Shown here: positions 1-7,163 of the stretch, piece after piece | Layout of the letters: each line of letters starts with the position of its first letter | Numbering within the stretch: the stretch's first letter is position 1 | Origin: an uncultured Mycoplasma sp. | GTDB lineage: Bacteria; Bacillota_I; Bacilli_A; RF39; UBA660 | Assembly (NCBI GenBank): GCA_946554525.1 | Contig: CAMNSE010000012.1 | Coordinates: forward strand, 1 to 34,363 | Direction of reading: 5' to 3' | Length of the DNA stretch: 34,363 nt | Notes under the pieces: model-generated | Databases searched by the model: none | Seen by the model: only the letters and a program-made list of their open reading frames with translations | What the model was told of the DNA's origin: nothing | Position numbers and translations under genes: made by a program

Positions 1-6
1 CGTGGT

Positions 7-36
7 ATAATATTAATATAAATTTAGTGTTGACAA
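7..36 (-). promoter_or_regulatory. Candidate leftward promoter at the window edge
   Basis: Reading leftwards, TTGTCA and TATTAT are 18 bases apart, which would drive a gene lying outside the window. The same DNA also carries a rightward extended -10 (TG-G-TATAAT at 3-11), so this may be a divergent promoter region whose rightward -35 is cut off. Motif match only. Confidence 0.35.
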
Positions 37-63
37 AACTTAGATAGTCAATTTAACGATTAG

Positions 64-94
64 AGCAGTATCGAATACGATGGTGCTTTTTTTT
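64..94 (+). terminator. Rho-independent terminator
   Basis: AGCAGTATCG and CGATGGTGCT pair around an AATA loop with one mismatch, followed by seven to eight T. It would end any transcript started from the TATAAT at 6-11. Confidence 0.65.
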
Positions 95-219
95 AAGAAA
101 GAAGATGAGAACATAGAAACGAGAAATATACGAAAATAGAATCCAGCGAAGGGAGGTGGTAAACTTCTTGTAGCAGTGACTCTCAAGGCAAGAAGGTAGG
201 GGAAATGTCCTACTTTTTG
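95..219 (+). other. Candidate small structured RNA element with its own terminator
   Basis: This stretch contains a strong ribosome-binding-site-like GGGAGGTGG (151-159), which no ORF of useful length follows. A perfect 7-bp stem comes next (CTTCTTG 164-170 with CAAGAAG 189-195). Then a terminator: GTAGG 196-200 with CCTAC 209-213, and five T. A 65-codon minus-strand ORF crosses it, but its start has no ribosome site and its composition does not look coding. The layout resembles the short structured mRNAs and antisense RNAs of type I toxin systems, but I see no toxin peptide here. It could be a remnant. The RNA nature is inferred from secondary structure only. Confidence 0.3.
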
Positions 220-280
220 CTTGGAAAAATAAATCATGACAAAAAAAGTTATAAATTTGTTAAAAAAATGTTAAAAAAGG

Positions 281-309
281 GTTCACAAACTCCAAAATTT
301 ATGATAAGA
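281..309 (+). promoter_or_regulatory. Candidate promoter upstream of a gene remnant
   Basis: TTCACA and TAAGAT are 17 bases apart. Downstream (322-367) lies a GC-richer stretch that can fold: CCC..GGG, GGTACC with GGTATC, and an outer GAGG with CCCTC. It looks like a structured leader or small RNA that I do not recognise. Confidence 0.35.
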
Positions 310-361
310 TTATACCTGTATTGAGGAAGCGGTACCCCTATAAACAGGGTTCGGTATCTAA

Positions 362-622
362 ACCCTCAAGGCACCATTGGAAAATCCGTTCTAAGTTTTT
401 AGAACTTTATATACAAAAGTATCAGAATTACAAAAAATAGTTGATTATTTTAAAGAGTTAAGGGAAAAGTTTATAGAATTTTTACAAAACAAATTCTTCT
501 CTAATGATAAATATGATAACTTCATAAATGATTTATATGATGAAGATATACTTGTTGACAATGATATTGATATTATACAAAATAATAAAAATATTGATAG
601 AAGTGATGATTTTGAAAGATAA
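362..622 (+). pseudogene. C-terminal remnant of a protein gene, possibly from a mobile element
   Basis: A clear coding frame runs to a TAA at 620-622 with normal residue composition (it contains ...SFRTLYTKVSELQKIVDYF... and ends ...RSDDFER). It has no ATG, GTG or TTG anywhere in frame after the stop at 359-361, and no ribosome site. So this is the tail of a longer protein whose front has been lost. The amphipathic helical region followed by an acidic tail reminds me of the C-terminal ends of plasmid mobilisation relaxases, but that is a recollection I cannot verify. The neighbouring orphan gene at 660 and the terminated RNAs before it fit a decayed mobile-element border. The other two frames are short and stop quickly. 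Confidence 0.5.
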
Positions 623-659
623 ATATGTTAAATAATAAGCAATTAAGGGAGGTTTAAAT

Positions 660-1970
660 ATGAATATAGAGAAATTTTTAAATATTTTTAATGATATAAT
701 ACCCTATAAATTCCAATTAAAGATTGGTGGTATAAAATCAAAGGCAATAATTTCTAGCAAAGAATTAATTTCATCACAGAATCGTAAAGGAAAAAGTTGT
801 CCATTTTATAGAAAAAATTTATTAGGGACAACTACTGATTATATTCCACTTGAAAAATTAGATGTTCCTATTGAATTAACAATACAATGCTCTCATCCAC
901 ATACTTTAAAGTGGGAAAAAGCAGCTAAATCAACTAATAAAGAAAGAACTTATTTTGAAGTAAGAATATTAAGCGAGGATGGCAGTAGACAATTAGGATA
1001 TTTGTCTATTGATTTGACACCGGCTGGTGACATTGATCATAAGTTTTGCAGTTTTTATAATGAAGACGGAACTCATGAAATTATGCAGTCAATTAACTAT
1101 AATTATGATGAACAGACAAAAAAGGTTACACCAATAGAATGTTTAAGTTTCATTTTTTTTAATTTAGAAGCAGGACTAGAAGAGAAAATTTCTTTTTATA
1201 AAGAGGATGGCGTTTTAAAGTGTATAACAATTAGTAAACAAGGTTTAAAAAATCATGCGTTTGATAGCATAGTTTGGTCAGATGATGAAGTAAAAGAAAT
1301 ACATGAATTTTTTTCTAGATTCTGTAATAATGCTAGAGTTGAACATGCAACACCTTTGGTTTGCGATATGACAAATTATATTATAAATAAAGATTTTACT
1401 AGTAAATTAGAAAGAATAAAGGAGCTACAAAGAATTTTATCATATGAACATGATTCTAGATGCAATTTTCATTATGATTATAATAAAATAAGAGAAGAAA
1501 TCGAATATTTAGCAGATCCTAGAAACGATATTTTTAGTGGCTTTTATGGAGAATATATTGGTAATACTGTTGTTAAATTAGATTCTAAGTTAATTTTAAT
1601 TATAGAAACACTAAGGGGTGATTATCATTATTTTACAAGTGTAGATATTACTAATACTGATGCTTTTGATGTTGATTTTTATCACGAAAGAAATGATGGT
1701 ACATCATATTATCAAGCAATAGAAAATTCAGATAAAAAACCAATGTTTAGAGTAAAAATCGAGAATGGTAATGAAGTATTAATTCCATTAGGCGAGCAAA
1801 TTACTGATGATGAAATAAGAAATTTTGAACTATTTAAATCATATTGCGTTGAAAATTTCGGCACTATTGAAAGTAAAAGAATGGCAACATTGTCTTTAGA
1901 CAGATACTCTGCTAGTGAAAGAGGACAACAATTAGTTAAAAATCTGAAAGGCGATAAATTTAAAAAGTAA
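660..1970 (+). CDS. Hypothetical soluble protein, 436 residues
   Basis: I do not recognise this family. The start is well supported by AAGGGAGG seven bases upstream of the ATG. The protein has no signal peptide or membrane segment and looks like a cytoplasmic multi-domain protein. The N-terminal half is rich in beta-type sequence, with a Cys/His cluster around residues 40-85 (SCPFY, QCSHPH). The middle (about 215-280) is helical. The C-terminal half (about 285-400) is again mixed, with many Asp and Tyr residues, and the tail is basic (NLKGDKFKK). It stands alone, with a terminator downstream at 2098 and a gene remnant upstream. Orphan status beside a remnant suggests accessory DNA. It could be a defence or mobile-element cargo gene, but nothing in the sequence proves this. 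Confidence 0.7.
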   Translation: MNIEKFLNIFNDIIPYKFQLKIGGIKSKAIISSKELISSQNRKGKSCPFYRKNLLGTTTDYIPLEKLDVPIELTIQCSHPHTLKWEKAAKSTNKERTYFEVRILSEDGSRQLGYLSIDLTPAGDIDHKFCSFYNEDGTHEIMQSINYNYDEQTKKVTPIECLSFIFFNLEAGLEEKISFYKEDGVLKCITISKQGLKNHAFDSIVWSDDEVKEIHEFFSRFCNNARVEHATPLVCDMTNYIINKDFTSKLERIKELQRILSYEHDSRCNFHYDYNKIREEIEYLADPRNDIFSGFYGEYIGNTVVKLDSKLILIIETLRGDYHYFTSVDITNTDAFDVDFYHERNDGTSYYQAIENSDKKPMFRVKIENGNEVLIPLGEQITDDEIRNFELFKSYCVENFGTIESKRMATLSLDRYSASERGQQLVKNLKGDKFKK

Positions 1971-2063
1971 TATAGAATTTATTGCTACTTTCTCTATTAT
2001 TTGCTAAAATGTCAATAGAAATTGATACAAATTAGTATTAATTCCTAATTTAGCGAAAAAGTT

Positions 2064-2075
2064 GTAGATATCTAC
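2064..2075. repeat. Perfect 12-bp palindrome GTAGATATCTAC
   Basis: A perfect inverted repeat in non-coding DNA between the 436-residue orphan and the terminator at 2098. It could be a protein-binding or recombination site; nothing here decides which. Confidence 0.35.
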
Positions 2076-2097
2076 GACACACGTACCTTTTTGTAAT

Positions 2098-2122
2098 TGA
2101 GCCCTAAAATATGGGCTTTTTG
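2098..2122 (+). terminator. Rho-independent terminator after the 436-residue gene
   Basis: The stem is GAGCCC with GGGCTT around TAAAATAT, followed by a short T run. Confidence 0.6.
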
Positions 2123-2177
2123 ATATCTAATTTTATTTTTGTTATTGAATTGTTTTTTGGAAGCATCAAAAGCGAAG

Positions 2178-2206
2178 TTGCATAATCTCACTTTTTGTGA
2201 TAATAT
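2178..2206 (+). promoter_or_regulatory. Promoter of the transglutaminase-like gene
   Basis: TTGCAT and TAATAT are exactly 17 bases apart, ending about 30 bases before the start codon. The spacer contains a small inverted repeat (TCAC-TTTTT-GTGA). Confidence 0.6.
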
Positions 2207-2236
2207 ATATAACAATTTTAAAGAGGGGTGTTTTGG

Positions 2237-2944
2237 ATGGTTACATTAAAAGAAAAAGCTAAATGGAATTTATACTGTATGAAAAGTTATTATTTAACAT
2301 GCTATGGACTTGCTAAAGGATTAATAAAACCATATACTACAGAGCCAGAAATAATGCATAGATTTAGAAATACTTATTATGGTGGTGTTCCTCTTTCAAT
2401 AATACTTTTATGTCTTAGTTGGACTCATGGAAAATGTTATGATAAAGCATTAATTCTCGCATCAGCTTTTCATGATTGCAAAGATGTTTGTATGGTGGAT
2501 GCAGATACACAAGCAATATCACTAAACCCTGCTAATTTAGAAGATTTTAGAAGGAAGCTAGGATATTTACCAGAACACTATGGTAATCATTGCTTTGTTG
2601 AGATTAAAGATAAAAATGGTGTTACATGGATATTTGATACAACAAAAGGATATGCCATTGAAAAAACTTTATATTATAAAATAGAAAAACCGATTATAAC
2701 TAAAATAAATGATAAGAATGCTATTCTTAGCAACCCAGAATATCAAGATATGCTTAATCAAAATTTAGAACATGATAAATATCTATTACATATGATTATG
2801 CCTAATATAGAAGCAATGGTCCAAAAAGAAAAAGAAAATGGCAGATTATATTCTGAACAATTAGAAAATGAAATAAGATTATTTAAAGAAAGAATTAATT
2901 ATGATGGTCTATGTCAAGAAATAGAAGATGATATGAGGATATAA
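2237..2944 (+). CDS. Transglutaminase-like (papain-fold) protein
   Basis: Probably a soluble cytoplasmic protein of 235 residues. I chose the ATG at 2237 over the GTG at 2228 because AAAGAGGGG then sits eight bases upstream. Three segments match, in order, the Cys-His-Asp arrangement of transglutaminase-like proteins: HGKCYDKA (Cys67), GNHCFVEI (His118) and WIFDTTKG (Asp134). The spacing between them (about 50 and 16 residues) is normal for that fold. Such proteins act as peptidases, amidases or cross-linking enzymes; the substrate cannot be read here. The last third (about 165-235) is helical and charged, without a known motif. There is no signal peptide, which argues against a wall-acting enzyme. 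The family assignment is a motif inference. Confidence 0.55.
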   Translation: MVTLKEKAKWNLYCMKSYYLTCYGLAKGLIKPYTTEPEIMHRFRNTYYGGVPLSIILLCLSWTHGKCYDKALILASAFHDCKDVCMVDADTQAISLNPANLEDFRRKLGYLPEHYGNHCFVEIKDKNGVTWIFDTTKGYAIEKTLYYKIEKPIITKINDKNAILSNPEYQDMLNQNLEHDKYLLHMIMPNIEAMVQKEKENGRLYSEQLENEIRLFKERINYDGLCQEIEDDMRI

Positions 2945-3003
2945 GAAATTAAAAAATAATATGTTTGATAATATTAAAAAAGATATAGATAGCTATTACT
3001 ATA

Positions 3004-3014
3004 TGTGATATAAT
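3004..3014 (+). promoter_or_regulatory. Extended -10 promoter of the DUF3137-lemA operon
   Basis: TG-A-TATAAT at 3006-3014 is an extended -10. No good -35 is visible. It lies about 50 bases before the DUF3137 start. Confidence 0.45.
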
Positions 3015-3065
3015 ACATTTAATAGATGATTTTATCTGATTAATTTGCAGGTCCGGAGTGAAATT

Positions 3066-3998
3066 ATGAATGTTGAAGAATTGAAATTATTACAATCAAA
3101 TATTATTAGAAAAAATAAAATTTGTAATTTGATTGGAACGGTACTTATAGGAATAGTAATGGGAATATCAATATTTAATGTTTTATCAAGCAGTAGAGAA
3201 TTATATTTTTCTATAATAATACTTTTTATTGAATTAATAATTTCTATTGTTATACTTGTTATGATTAAAAATGTAATCAATGGTAAAGATATAAAATTGT
3301 TTTATGAGGAATTTAAAAATATATTTGTTTTAAAATCGCTTCAACAATTTTTTGAAAATCTTGACTATAAATCTGAAAGTGGTTTTAGTGAAGAATATGT
3401 TGAAAAGGTAGGTATGCTTGATACAGGAGATAGATTTGAGTCCAATGATTATATTTCGGGAACTTATAAAAATATTAAATTTGAACAATCTGATATACAT
3501 ATAGAAGAAAGACATGTGGAAGATGTAGATGGTAATAAAGTAGTAGAGTGGGAAACAATTTTTATGGGAAGGCTAATGGTATTTGATTTTAATAAAAAAT
3601 TTAAAGCTAATGTGCAAGTTTCACGCCGCAATTTTGGTGCTAATACATTGCCTTGGAAGAAGAAGTTTTCTATTGTAAAAATGGAAGATATGGAATTTAA
3701 TAAATATTTTACCGTTTATGCAGAAAATGAACATGAAGCATTTTATATTTTGACACCACATTTTATGGAAAAAATAAAAGATATTACTAAAAAATTGAAT
3801 TGTGGCGTTATGTTTGGATTTGTAGATAGTAGATTACATATTGCAGTAGATAATAATAAAGATTCTTTTGAATATAATGTTTTTAAACCTATAAACGAAA
3901 ACGAAATAGAAGAAAATATAGTTAAAGATATAAGAGTAATTACAAATTTTGTAGATGAGTTAAATTTAGATAATGATTTGTTTGGAAAGGGGGTGTAG
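3066..3998 (+). CDS. DUF3137 family membrane protein
   Basis: A 310-residue protein with two adjacent hydrophobic segments near the N-terminus (about 22-45 and 50-70), then a long cytoplasmic part. That part has the DUF3137 signature: a GTYKNIKFEQSD-like strand pair, a paired-Glu turn, and FMGRLMVFDFNKKF. I chose the ATG at 3066 because GGAGTGA sits just upstream; a longer reading from a TTG at 3045 has no ribosome site. The gene ends one base before the lemA ATG, so the two are translationally coupled. DUF3137 proteins are repeatedly found beside LemA in Firmicutes, which supports the call. The biochemical function is not established. Confidence 0.8.
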   Translation: MNVEELKLLQSNIIRKNKICNLIGTVLIGIVMGISIFNVLSSSRELYFSIIILFIELIISIVILVMIKNVINGKDIKLFYEEFKNIFVLKSLQQFFENLDYKSESGFSEEYVEKVGMLDTGDRFESNDYISGTYKNIKFEQSDIHIEERHVEDVDGNKVVEWETIFMGRLMVFDFNKKFKANVQVSRRNFGANTLPWKKKFSIVKMEDMEFNKYFTVYAENEHEAFYILTPHFMEKIKDITKKLNCGVMFGFVDSRLHIAVDNNKDSFEYNVFKPINENEIEENIVKDIRVITNFVDELNLDNDLFGKGV

Positions 3999-3999
3999 T

Positions 4000-4545
4000 A
4001 TGCTCCTATACATATTAATAGCAGTATTGGCTATTGTATTAATTTTTATGATTTGGTATATATCAACTTCTAATAAATTAAATAGATGTGTTGTTAAGAT
4101 TGATGAGGCGCTTTCAGGGATTGATGTTGCTTTAACAAAAAGATATGATGTTTTAACAAAAATGATTGATGTTGTTAAATCTTATGCTAAACATGAAAAA
4201 GAAACTTTATTTGAAGTAATTGAACTTCGTAAAGATATGTCTATAAAGGAAAGAAATGATGCAACTCGTGCTATGGATGATAATTTAAGAAAAATTAATG
4301 TTGTAGTTGAAAGTTATCCAGAATTAAAATCAAGTGAAAACTATAAAACATTACAACAATCTATAGCAGATGTAGAAGAACATTTACAAGCATCAAGAAG
4401 ACTTTATAATTCAAATGTTTCATTATATAATCAATTATTAGTTTCATTTCCAACAAGTAGTATTGCCAAAAATAAAGGAATGACTAAAAAAGAATTTTTT
4501 GAAGCAGATGAAATAAAAAAAGAAGATGTAAAGATAGATTTATAA
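4000..4545 (+). CDS. lemA: LemA family protein
   Basis: A 181-residue protein with one N-terminal membrane helix (about 2-22) and a long helical cytoplasmic or surface domain typical of LemA. It has the characteristic N-terminal block with a KRYDVLTKMIDVVKSYAKHE-type helix, and the usual tail region NSNVSLYNQLLVSFPTS..AKNKG. The family is widespread and usually about 180-190 residues, as here; its molecular role is not settled. AAGGGGG six bases upstream supports the ATG at 4000, whereas an upstream in-frame ATG at 3973 lies inside the previous gene. Second gene of the DUF3137-lemA pair, followed by a perfect terminator hairpin. Confidence 0.9.
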   Translation: MLLYILIAVLAIVLIFMIWYISTSNKLNRCVVKIDEALSGIDVALTKRYDVLTKMIDVVKSYAKHEKETLFEVIELRKDMSIKERNDATRAMDDNLRKINVVVESYPELKSSENYKTLQQSIADVEEHLQASRRLYNSNVSLYNQLLVSFPTSSIAKNKGMTKKEFFEADEIKKEDVKIDL

Positions 4546-4565
4546 AAATAAAAGATAATTTAGAT

Positions 4566-4599
4566 AATGTACAATATTTTAAAAATATTGTACATTTTT
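4566..4599 (+). terminator. Terminator of the DUF3137-lemA operon
   Basis: A nearly perfect hairpin, AATGTACAATATTTT paired with AAATATTGTACATT, followed by five T. Confidence 0.75.
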
Positions 4600-4692
4600 G
4601 TTTGATTTTGTGGGAGTATATGCTAAAATTTTATTTAGAGATTAATTATGAATTATATGTTATTTTTTAAATAAAATTTTATAGGAGGACTT

Positions 4693-5286
4693 ATGCTATT
4701 AATTGTCTTTATTTGTTTTTTATTAATATTTTTTATTCATACATATTTTGTTTTAAAAGGATCATGGAAAAATATTGATATAAAGTTTTATAATAATATT
4801 AAAATTAATGATTTTATTACTAAAGTTTTAGTAATTATTACTAGCTTTGCTTCGTCTATTTATTTTATTATTTTATCTTGTTTCTTACTTATTTTAATAG
4901 ATAATAAAAAAATAGTTTTTACTATTATAATTGGATTAATTATTGATTCTTGTATTGTTTATACAGTAAAGCACATTATTAAAAGAAAGCGACCTAATAT
5001 AAAAAGGCTTATATATGAAAAAGGGTATAGTTATATTTCGGGACACTCTTTTACTTCAACATTTTTTTATGGATTAGTAGCGGTCTTAGTTATTTTAAGT
5101 AATATTTCAATTACTTTAAAAATAGGTTTATGTATTAGTCTCATTTTATTTGTATTGACAATTTTTTATAGTAGAATTTATTTAGGAGTGCATTACCTTA
5201 GTGATACAGTAGGTGGCTTTTTATTAGGCAGTTCTTATTTAGCCATATTTGTTTATTTTAGTCATATTATTCTAAAAGTCTTTTAA
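4693..5286 (+). CDS. PAP2-family membrane phosphatase
   Basis: A 197-residue integral membrane protein with about five to six hydrophobic segments and all three PAP2 phosphatase motifs: KRKRPN (97-102), SGHS (116-119) and SRIYLGVHYLSD (160-171). The catalytic His167 and the stabilising Arg and Asp are present. The family removes phosphate from lipid phosphates such as undecaprenyl pyrophosphate or phosphatidate, with the active site outside the membrane. The nearby LCP gene makes an undecaprenyl-linked wall-polymer role attractive, but this is inference. AGGAGG seven bases before the ATG fixes the start. A terminator overlaps the last codons. Confidence 0.9.
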   Translation: MLLIVFICFLLIFFIHTYFVLKGSWKNIDIKFYNNIKINDFITKVLVIITSFASSIYFIILSCFLLILIDNKKIVFTIIIGLIIDSCIVYTVKHIIKRKRPNIKRLIYEKGYSYISGHSFTSTFFYGLVAVLVILSNISITLKIGLCISLILFVLTIFYSRIYLGVHYLSDTVGGFLLGSSYLAIFVYFSHIILKVF

Positions 5287-5301
5287 TCAAGACTTTTTTT
5301 T
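5274..5301 (+). terminator. Terminator of the PAP2 gene
   Basis: AAAAGTCTT pairs with AAGACTTTT around TTAATC, followed by more T. The stem begins inside the last codons of the gene. Confidence 0.7.
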
Positions 5302-5309
5302 GTTATAAT
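5302..5309 (+). promoter_or_regulatory. Extended -10 of the LCP gene
   Basis: TG-T-TATAAT lies directly after the PAP2 terminator and 18 bases before the LCP start codon. The -35 is poor. Confidence 0.45.
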
Positions 5310-5326
5310 ATTAAATAGGTGATAAA

Positions 5327-6757
5327 ATGGCAAAGCAAAATATAAAACAATATCCTTTTTTTAAATATTTAGCAATTAGTATGTCAATTATAACAATTAT
5401 TATGTTAGTTTTAATTAAATTTATAAATGTTCTTCCTAATGAATACTTTATTGTCTTAACTATATTATTAGGAATTATAACAGTTGGCTTATCACTTCTT
5501 GTTATGGCTAAGAAAGGTCCTAAAAAAAGAATTGTGGGTTCAGTTATTTCAATAATTTATATGATTTTTTTGATTTTAGTTATTATATATGAGTTAAACA
5601 CAATTGGATTTTTAAAAAAATTAGGCTTTAAAGATTATAAAACAGAAAATTATAGTATTGTTGTATTAAATAGTAGTGAAGCTAAAGAATTAAAAGATCT
5701 AGATAAAAAAACAATGGGTAGTTTAGAGTTTTCTACAAATGGTCTAAAAGAAGCAAAAAGTAAAATAGAAAAAAGAATTACTCCAGTTTTTAAAACTTAT
5801 GAAGATGTAAATAAATTAAAGAATGAATTATTAAGTAAAGAAATAGAGTCTATGTTAATTGAAACATCTATTCTTTCTATTATTGAGGAGGAAGATGCGG
5901 AATTTGCGAAAAATTATAGAGTTATTTATGAGTTTTCTATAGATGTAGCGGTGGAAAATCTTAAAAATGAAGTTGATATTACAAACGCACCATTTAATAT
6001 TTATGTTAGTGGAATTGATACTTATGGGTCTGTTGCTAGTGTGTCTCGTAGTGATGTTAATATGGTCATTACTGTTAATCCTAAAACTAATAAAATCTTA
6101 ATTACATCTATTCCAAGAGATTATTATGTTCCTTTATATGGAAAAACCGGAAAAGATAAACTTACTCATGCAGGAATATATGGAATTGATACAAGTGTTA
6201 AAACAGTTGAGAATTTACTCGACACGCAAATTAACTATTTTGTAAAAGTTAACTTTTCTTCGTTAGTAAAACTTGTTGATGCCCTAGGCGGAGTAAATGT
6301 TAAATCAGAGTATGATTTTACTTCTAGAGATGGATATAACTATAAAAAAGGGTATAATGAAGTAAATGGAGCTAAGGCATTATCTTTTGTAAGAGAGAGA
6401 AAAGCATTTTTAACTGGAGATAGAGTTCGAGTACAAAATCAGGCTGCAATGATTGAAGCTATTATAAATAAAGCAATTAGTCCTTCTATAATTATAAAAT
6501 ATAATAGTATCCTAAATGCTTTAGAAGATCTATTCGTTACAAATCTAGAAATGGATGATATAACTAAATTTATTAAAAAACAAATTGATGATATGTCAGA
6601 ATGGAATGTTTTAAATATTAGTTTAGATGGTAGTGATGCTATGGATTATACTTATTCTTATGGTAGCCAAAAATTATATGTTATGAAGCCAAATGAGGAG
6701 ACTATCAATAATGCTAAAAGAAAGATTAATGAGATAGTAAATGAAGGAACGATGTAG
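5327..6757 (+). CDS. LCP-family wall-polymer ligase (LytR-CpsA-Psr)
   Basis: A 476-residue membrane protein with three N-terminal helices (about 13-34, 40-60, 68-90), an extracytoplasmic linker, and an LCP catalytic domain from about residue 225 to 395. Seen motifs are SRSD (240-243), the TSIPRDYYV strand, the DALGGV block and the FVRERK....GDRVRVQNQ segment that binds the lipid pyrophosphate. LCP enzymes move teichoic acid or other anionic polymers from undecaprenyl pyrophosphate onto peptidoglycan. The three-helix N-terminus with an extra domain before the LCP core is like the TagU/CpsA type. The start has AGGTGA upstream. Flanking terminators suggest a single-gene unit. Confidence 0.92.
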   Translation: MAKQNIKQYPFFKYLAISMSIITIIMLVLIKFINVLPNEYFIVLTILLGIITVGLSLLVMAKKGPKKRIVGSVISIIYMIFLILVIIYELNTIGFLKKLGFKDYKTENYSIVVLNSSEAKELKDLDKKTMGSLEFSTNGLKEAKSKIEKRITPVFKTYEDVNKLKNELLSKEIESMLIETSILSIIEEEDAEFAKNYRVIYEFSIDVAVENLKNEVDITNAPFNIYVSGIDTYGSVASVSRSDVNMVITVNPKTNKILITSIPRDYYVPLYGKTGKDKLTHAGIYGIDTSVKTVENLLDTQINYFVKVNFSSLVKLVDALGGVNVKSEYDFTSRDGYNYKKGYNEVNGAKALSFVRERKAFLTGDRVRVQNQAAMIEAIINKAISPSIIIKYNSILNALEDLFVTNLEMDDITKFIKKQIDDMSEWNVLNISLDGSDAMDYTYSYGSQKLYVMKPNEETINNAKRKINEIVNEGTM

Positions 6758-6774
6758 GTCGTTCTTTTAGTTTT
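6747..6774 (+). terminator. Terminator of the LCP gene
   Basis: GAACGA pairs with TCGTTC across the stop codon, followed by TTTTAGTTTT. Confidence 0.65.
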
Positions 6775-6794
6775 ATAGTCAATCCTAAAGGCTT

Positions 6795-6823
6795 TTGACA
6801 AAAATAATAAAATGTGCTATTAT
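6795..6823 (+). promoter_or_regulatory. Promoter of the antisense (antitoxin) RNA
   Basis: A consensus TTGACA is followed after 17 bases by TATTAT. Predicted transcription starts at about 6829, exactly where a 5' hairpin begins. Confidence 0.75.
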
Positions 6824-6828
6824 GAATA

Positions 6829-6945
6829 TGCGAGGAAAACTTGCATACAATAAAAAAGGAACATTCAATAATCGCATGTTGGATGTTGCCAAATTAATTT
6901 GGTTTCCACCTAAATCTATGCTAGAGTTAGGTGGATTTCTTTTAT
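6829..6945 (+). ncRNA. Candidate type I antitoxin RNA
   Basis: A compact non-coding transcript of about 117 bases. Near-consensus promoter elements lie just upstream. The 5' end can fold into TGCGAG-GAAAA-CTTGCA (6829-6845). The 3' end is a perfect 9-bp terminator stem (TCCACCTAA 6905-6913 with TTAGGTGGA 6927-6935) and a T-rich tail. It has no ribosome site followed by an ORF. It converges with the 27-residue hydrophobic peptide gene on the minus strand, and its 3' end touches that gene's stop codon, so it is complementary to the peptide mRNA's 3' end. This is the layout of Firmicutes type I systems such as txpA/RatA and bsrG/SR4. The antitoxin role is inferred. Confidence 0.6.
6852..6880 (-). 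terminator. Candidate terminator of the toxin-peptide mRNA
   Basis: On the minus strand AACAT pairs with ATGTT, followed by CC and six T. The stem is short, but it is well placed to give about 90 bases of overlap with the antisense RNA. Confidence 0.4.
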
Positions 6946-7025
6946 ATTAAAACTATAAATAGTAAGAATAGTAAAAGGAAGATAATTATTACTAAAGATA
7001 GAATTAAAAAATCCTTCTTGTTCAT
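6942..7025 (-). CDS. Small hydrophobic type I toxin-like peptide, 27 residues
   Basis: The peptide starts MNKKDFLILSLV and is otherwise a single run of Ile, Leu, Val and Phe: one predicted membrane helix with a charged N-terminus (residues 2-5). The start codon has an excellent ribosome site, GAAGGGAGG, seven bases upstream. A promoter (7089-7117) gives a 5' leader of about 57 bases, in which CTTCT and AGAAG can pair right next to the ribosome site and could mask it. Small hydrophobic helices of this kind are the toxins of type I systems, where they damage or depolarise the membrane. The opposing RNA at 6829-6945 would be the antitoxin. It is too short for ordinary gene finders. No sequence family is claimed. 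Confidence 0.6.
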   Translation of the reverse strand: MNKKDFLILSLVIIIFLLLFLLFIVLI

Positions 7026-7088
7026 ATTCTCGCCTCCCTTCTGTTAAGAAGATTGGCTCCACCCAACTTATTAAATGCTCCTAAAAAG

Positions 7089-7117
7089 ATTATATACTAA
7101 TAACTATTTTAAAACAA
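7089..7117 (-). promoter_or_regulatory. Promoter of the toxin-like peptide
   Basis: Reading leftwards, TTGTTT and a perfect TATAAT are exactly 17 bases apart. Transcription would start near 7082. Confidence 0.7.
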
Positions 7118-7163
7118 GCAAAACTAAATTTTACAATTAAAAAAGTTAGTAATATGTTTATTA

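Noticed and set aside
40-237. Minus-strand ORF of 65 codons
   Set aside because: No ribosome site, composition unlike a protein, and it runs through two terminator hairpins of the other strand.
6829-6945. Riboswitch or 6S-type RNA
   Set aside because: No aptamer core that I know and no gene reads out of it; the terminator closes it right away and a peptide gene faces it, which fits an antisense RNA better.
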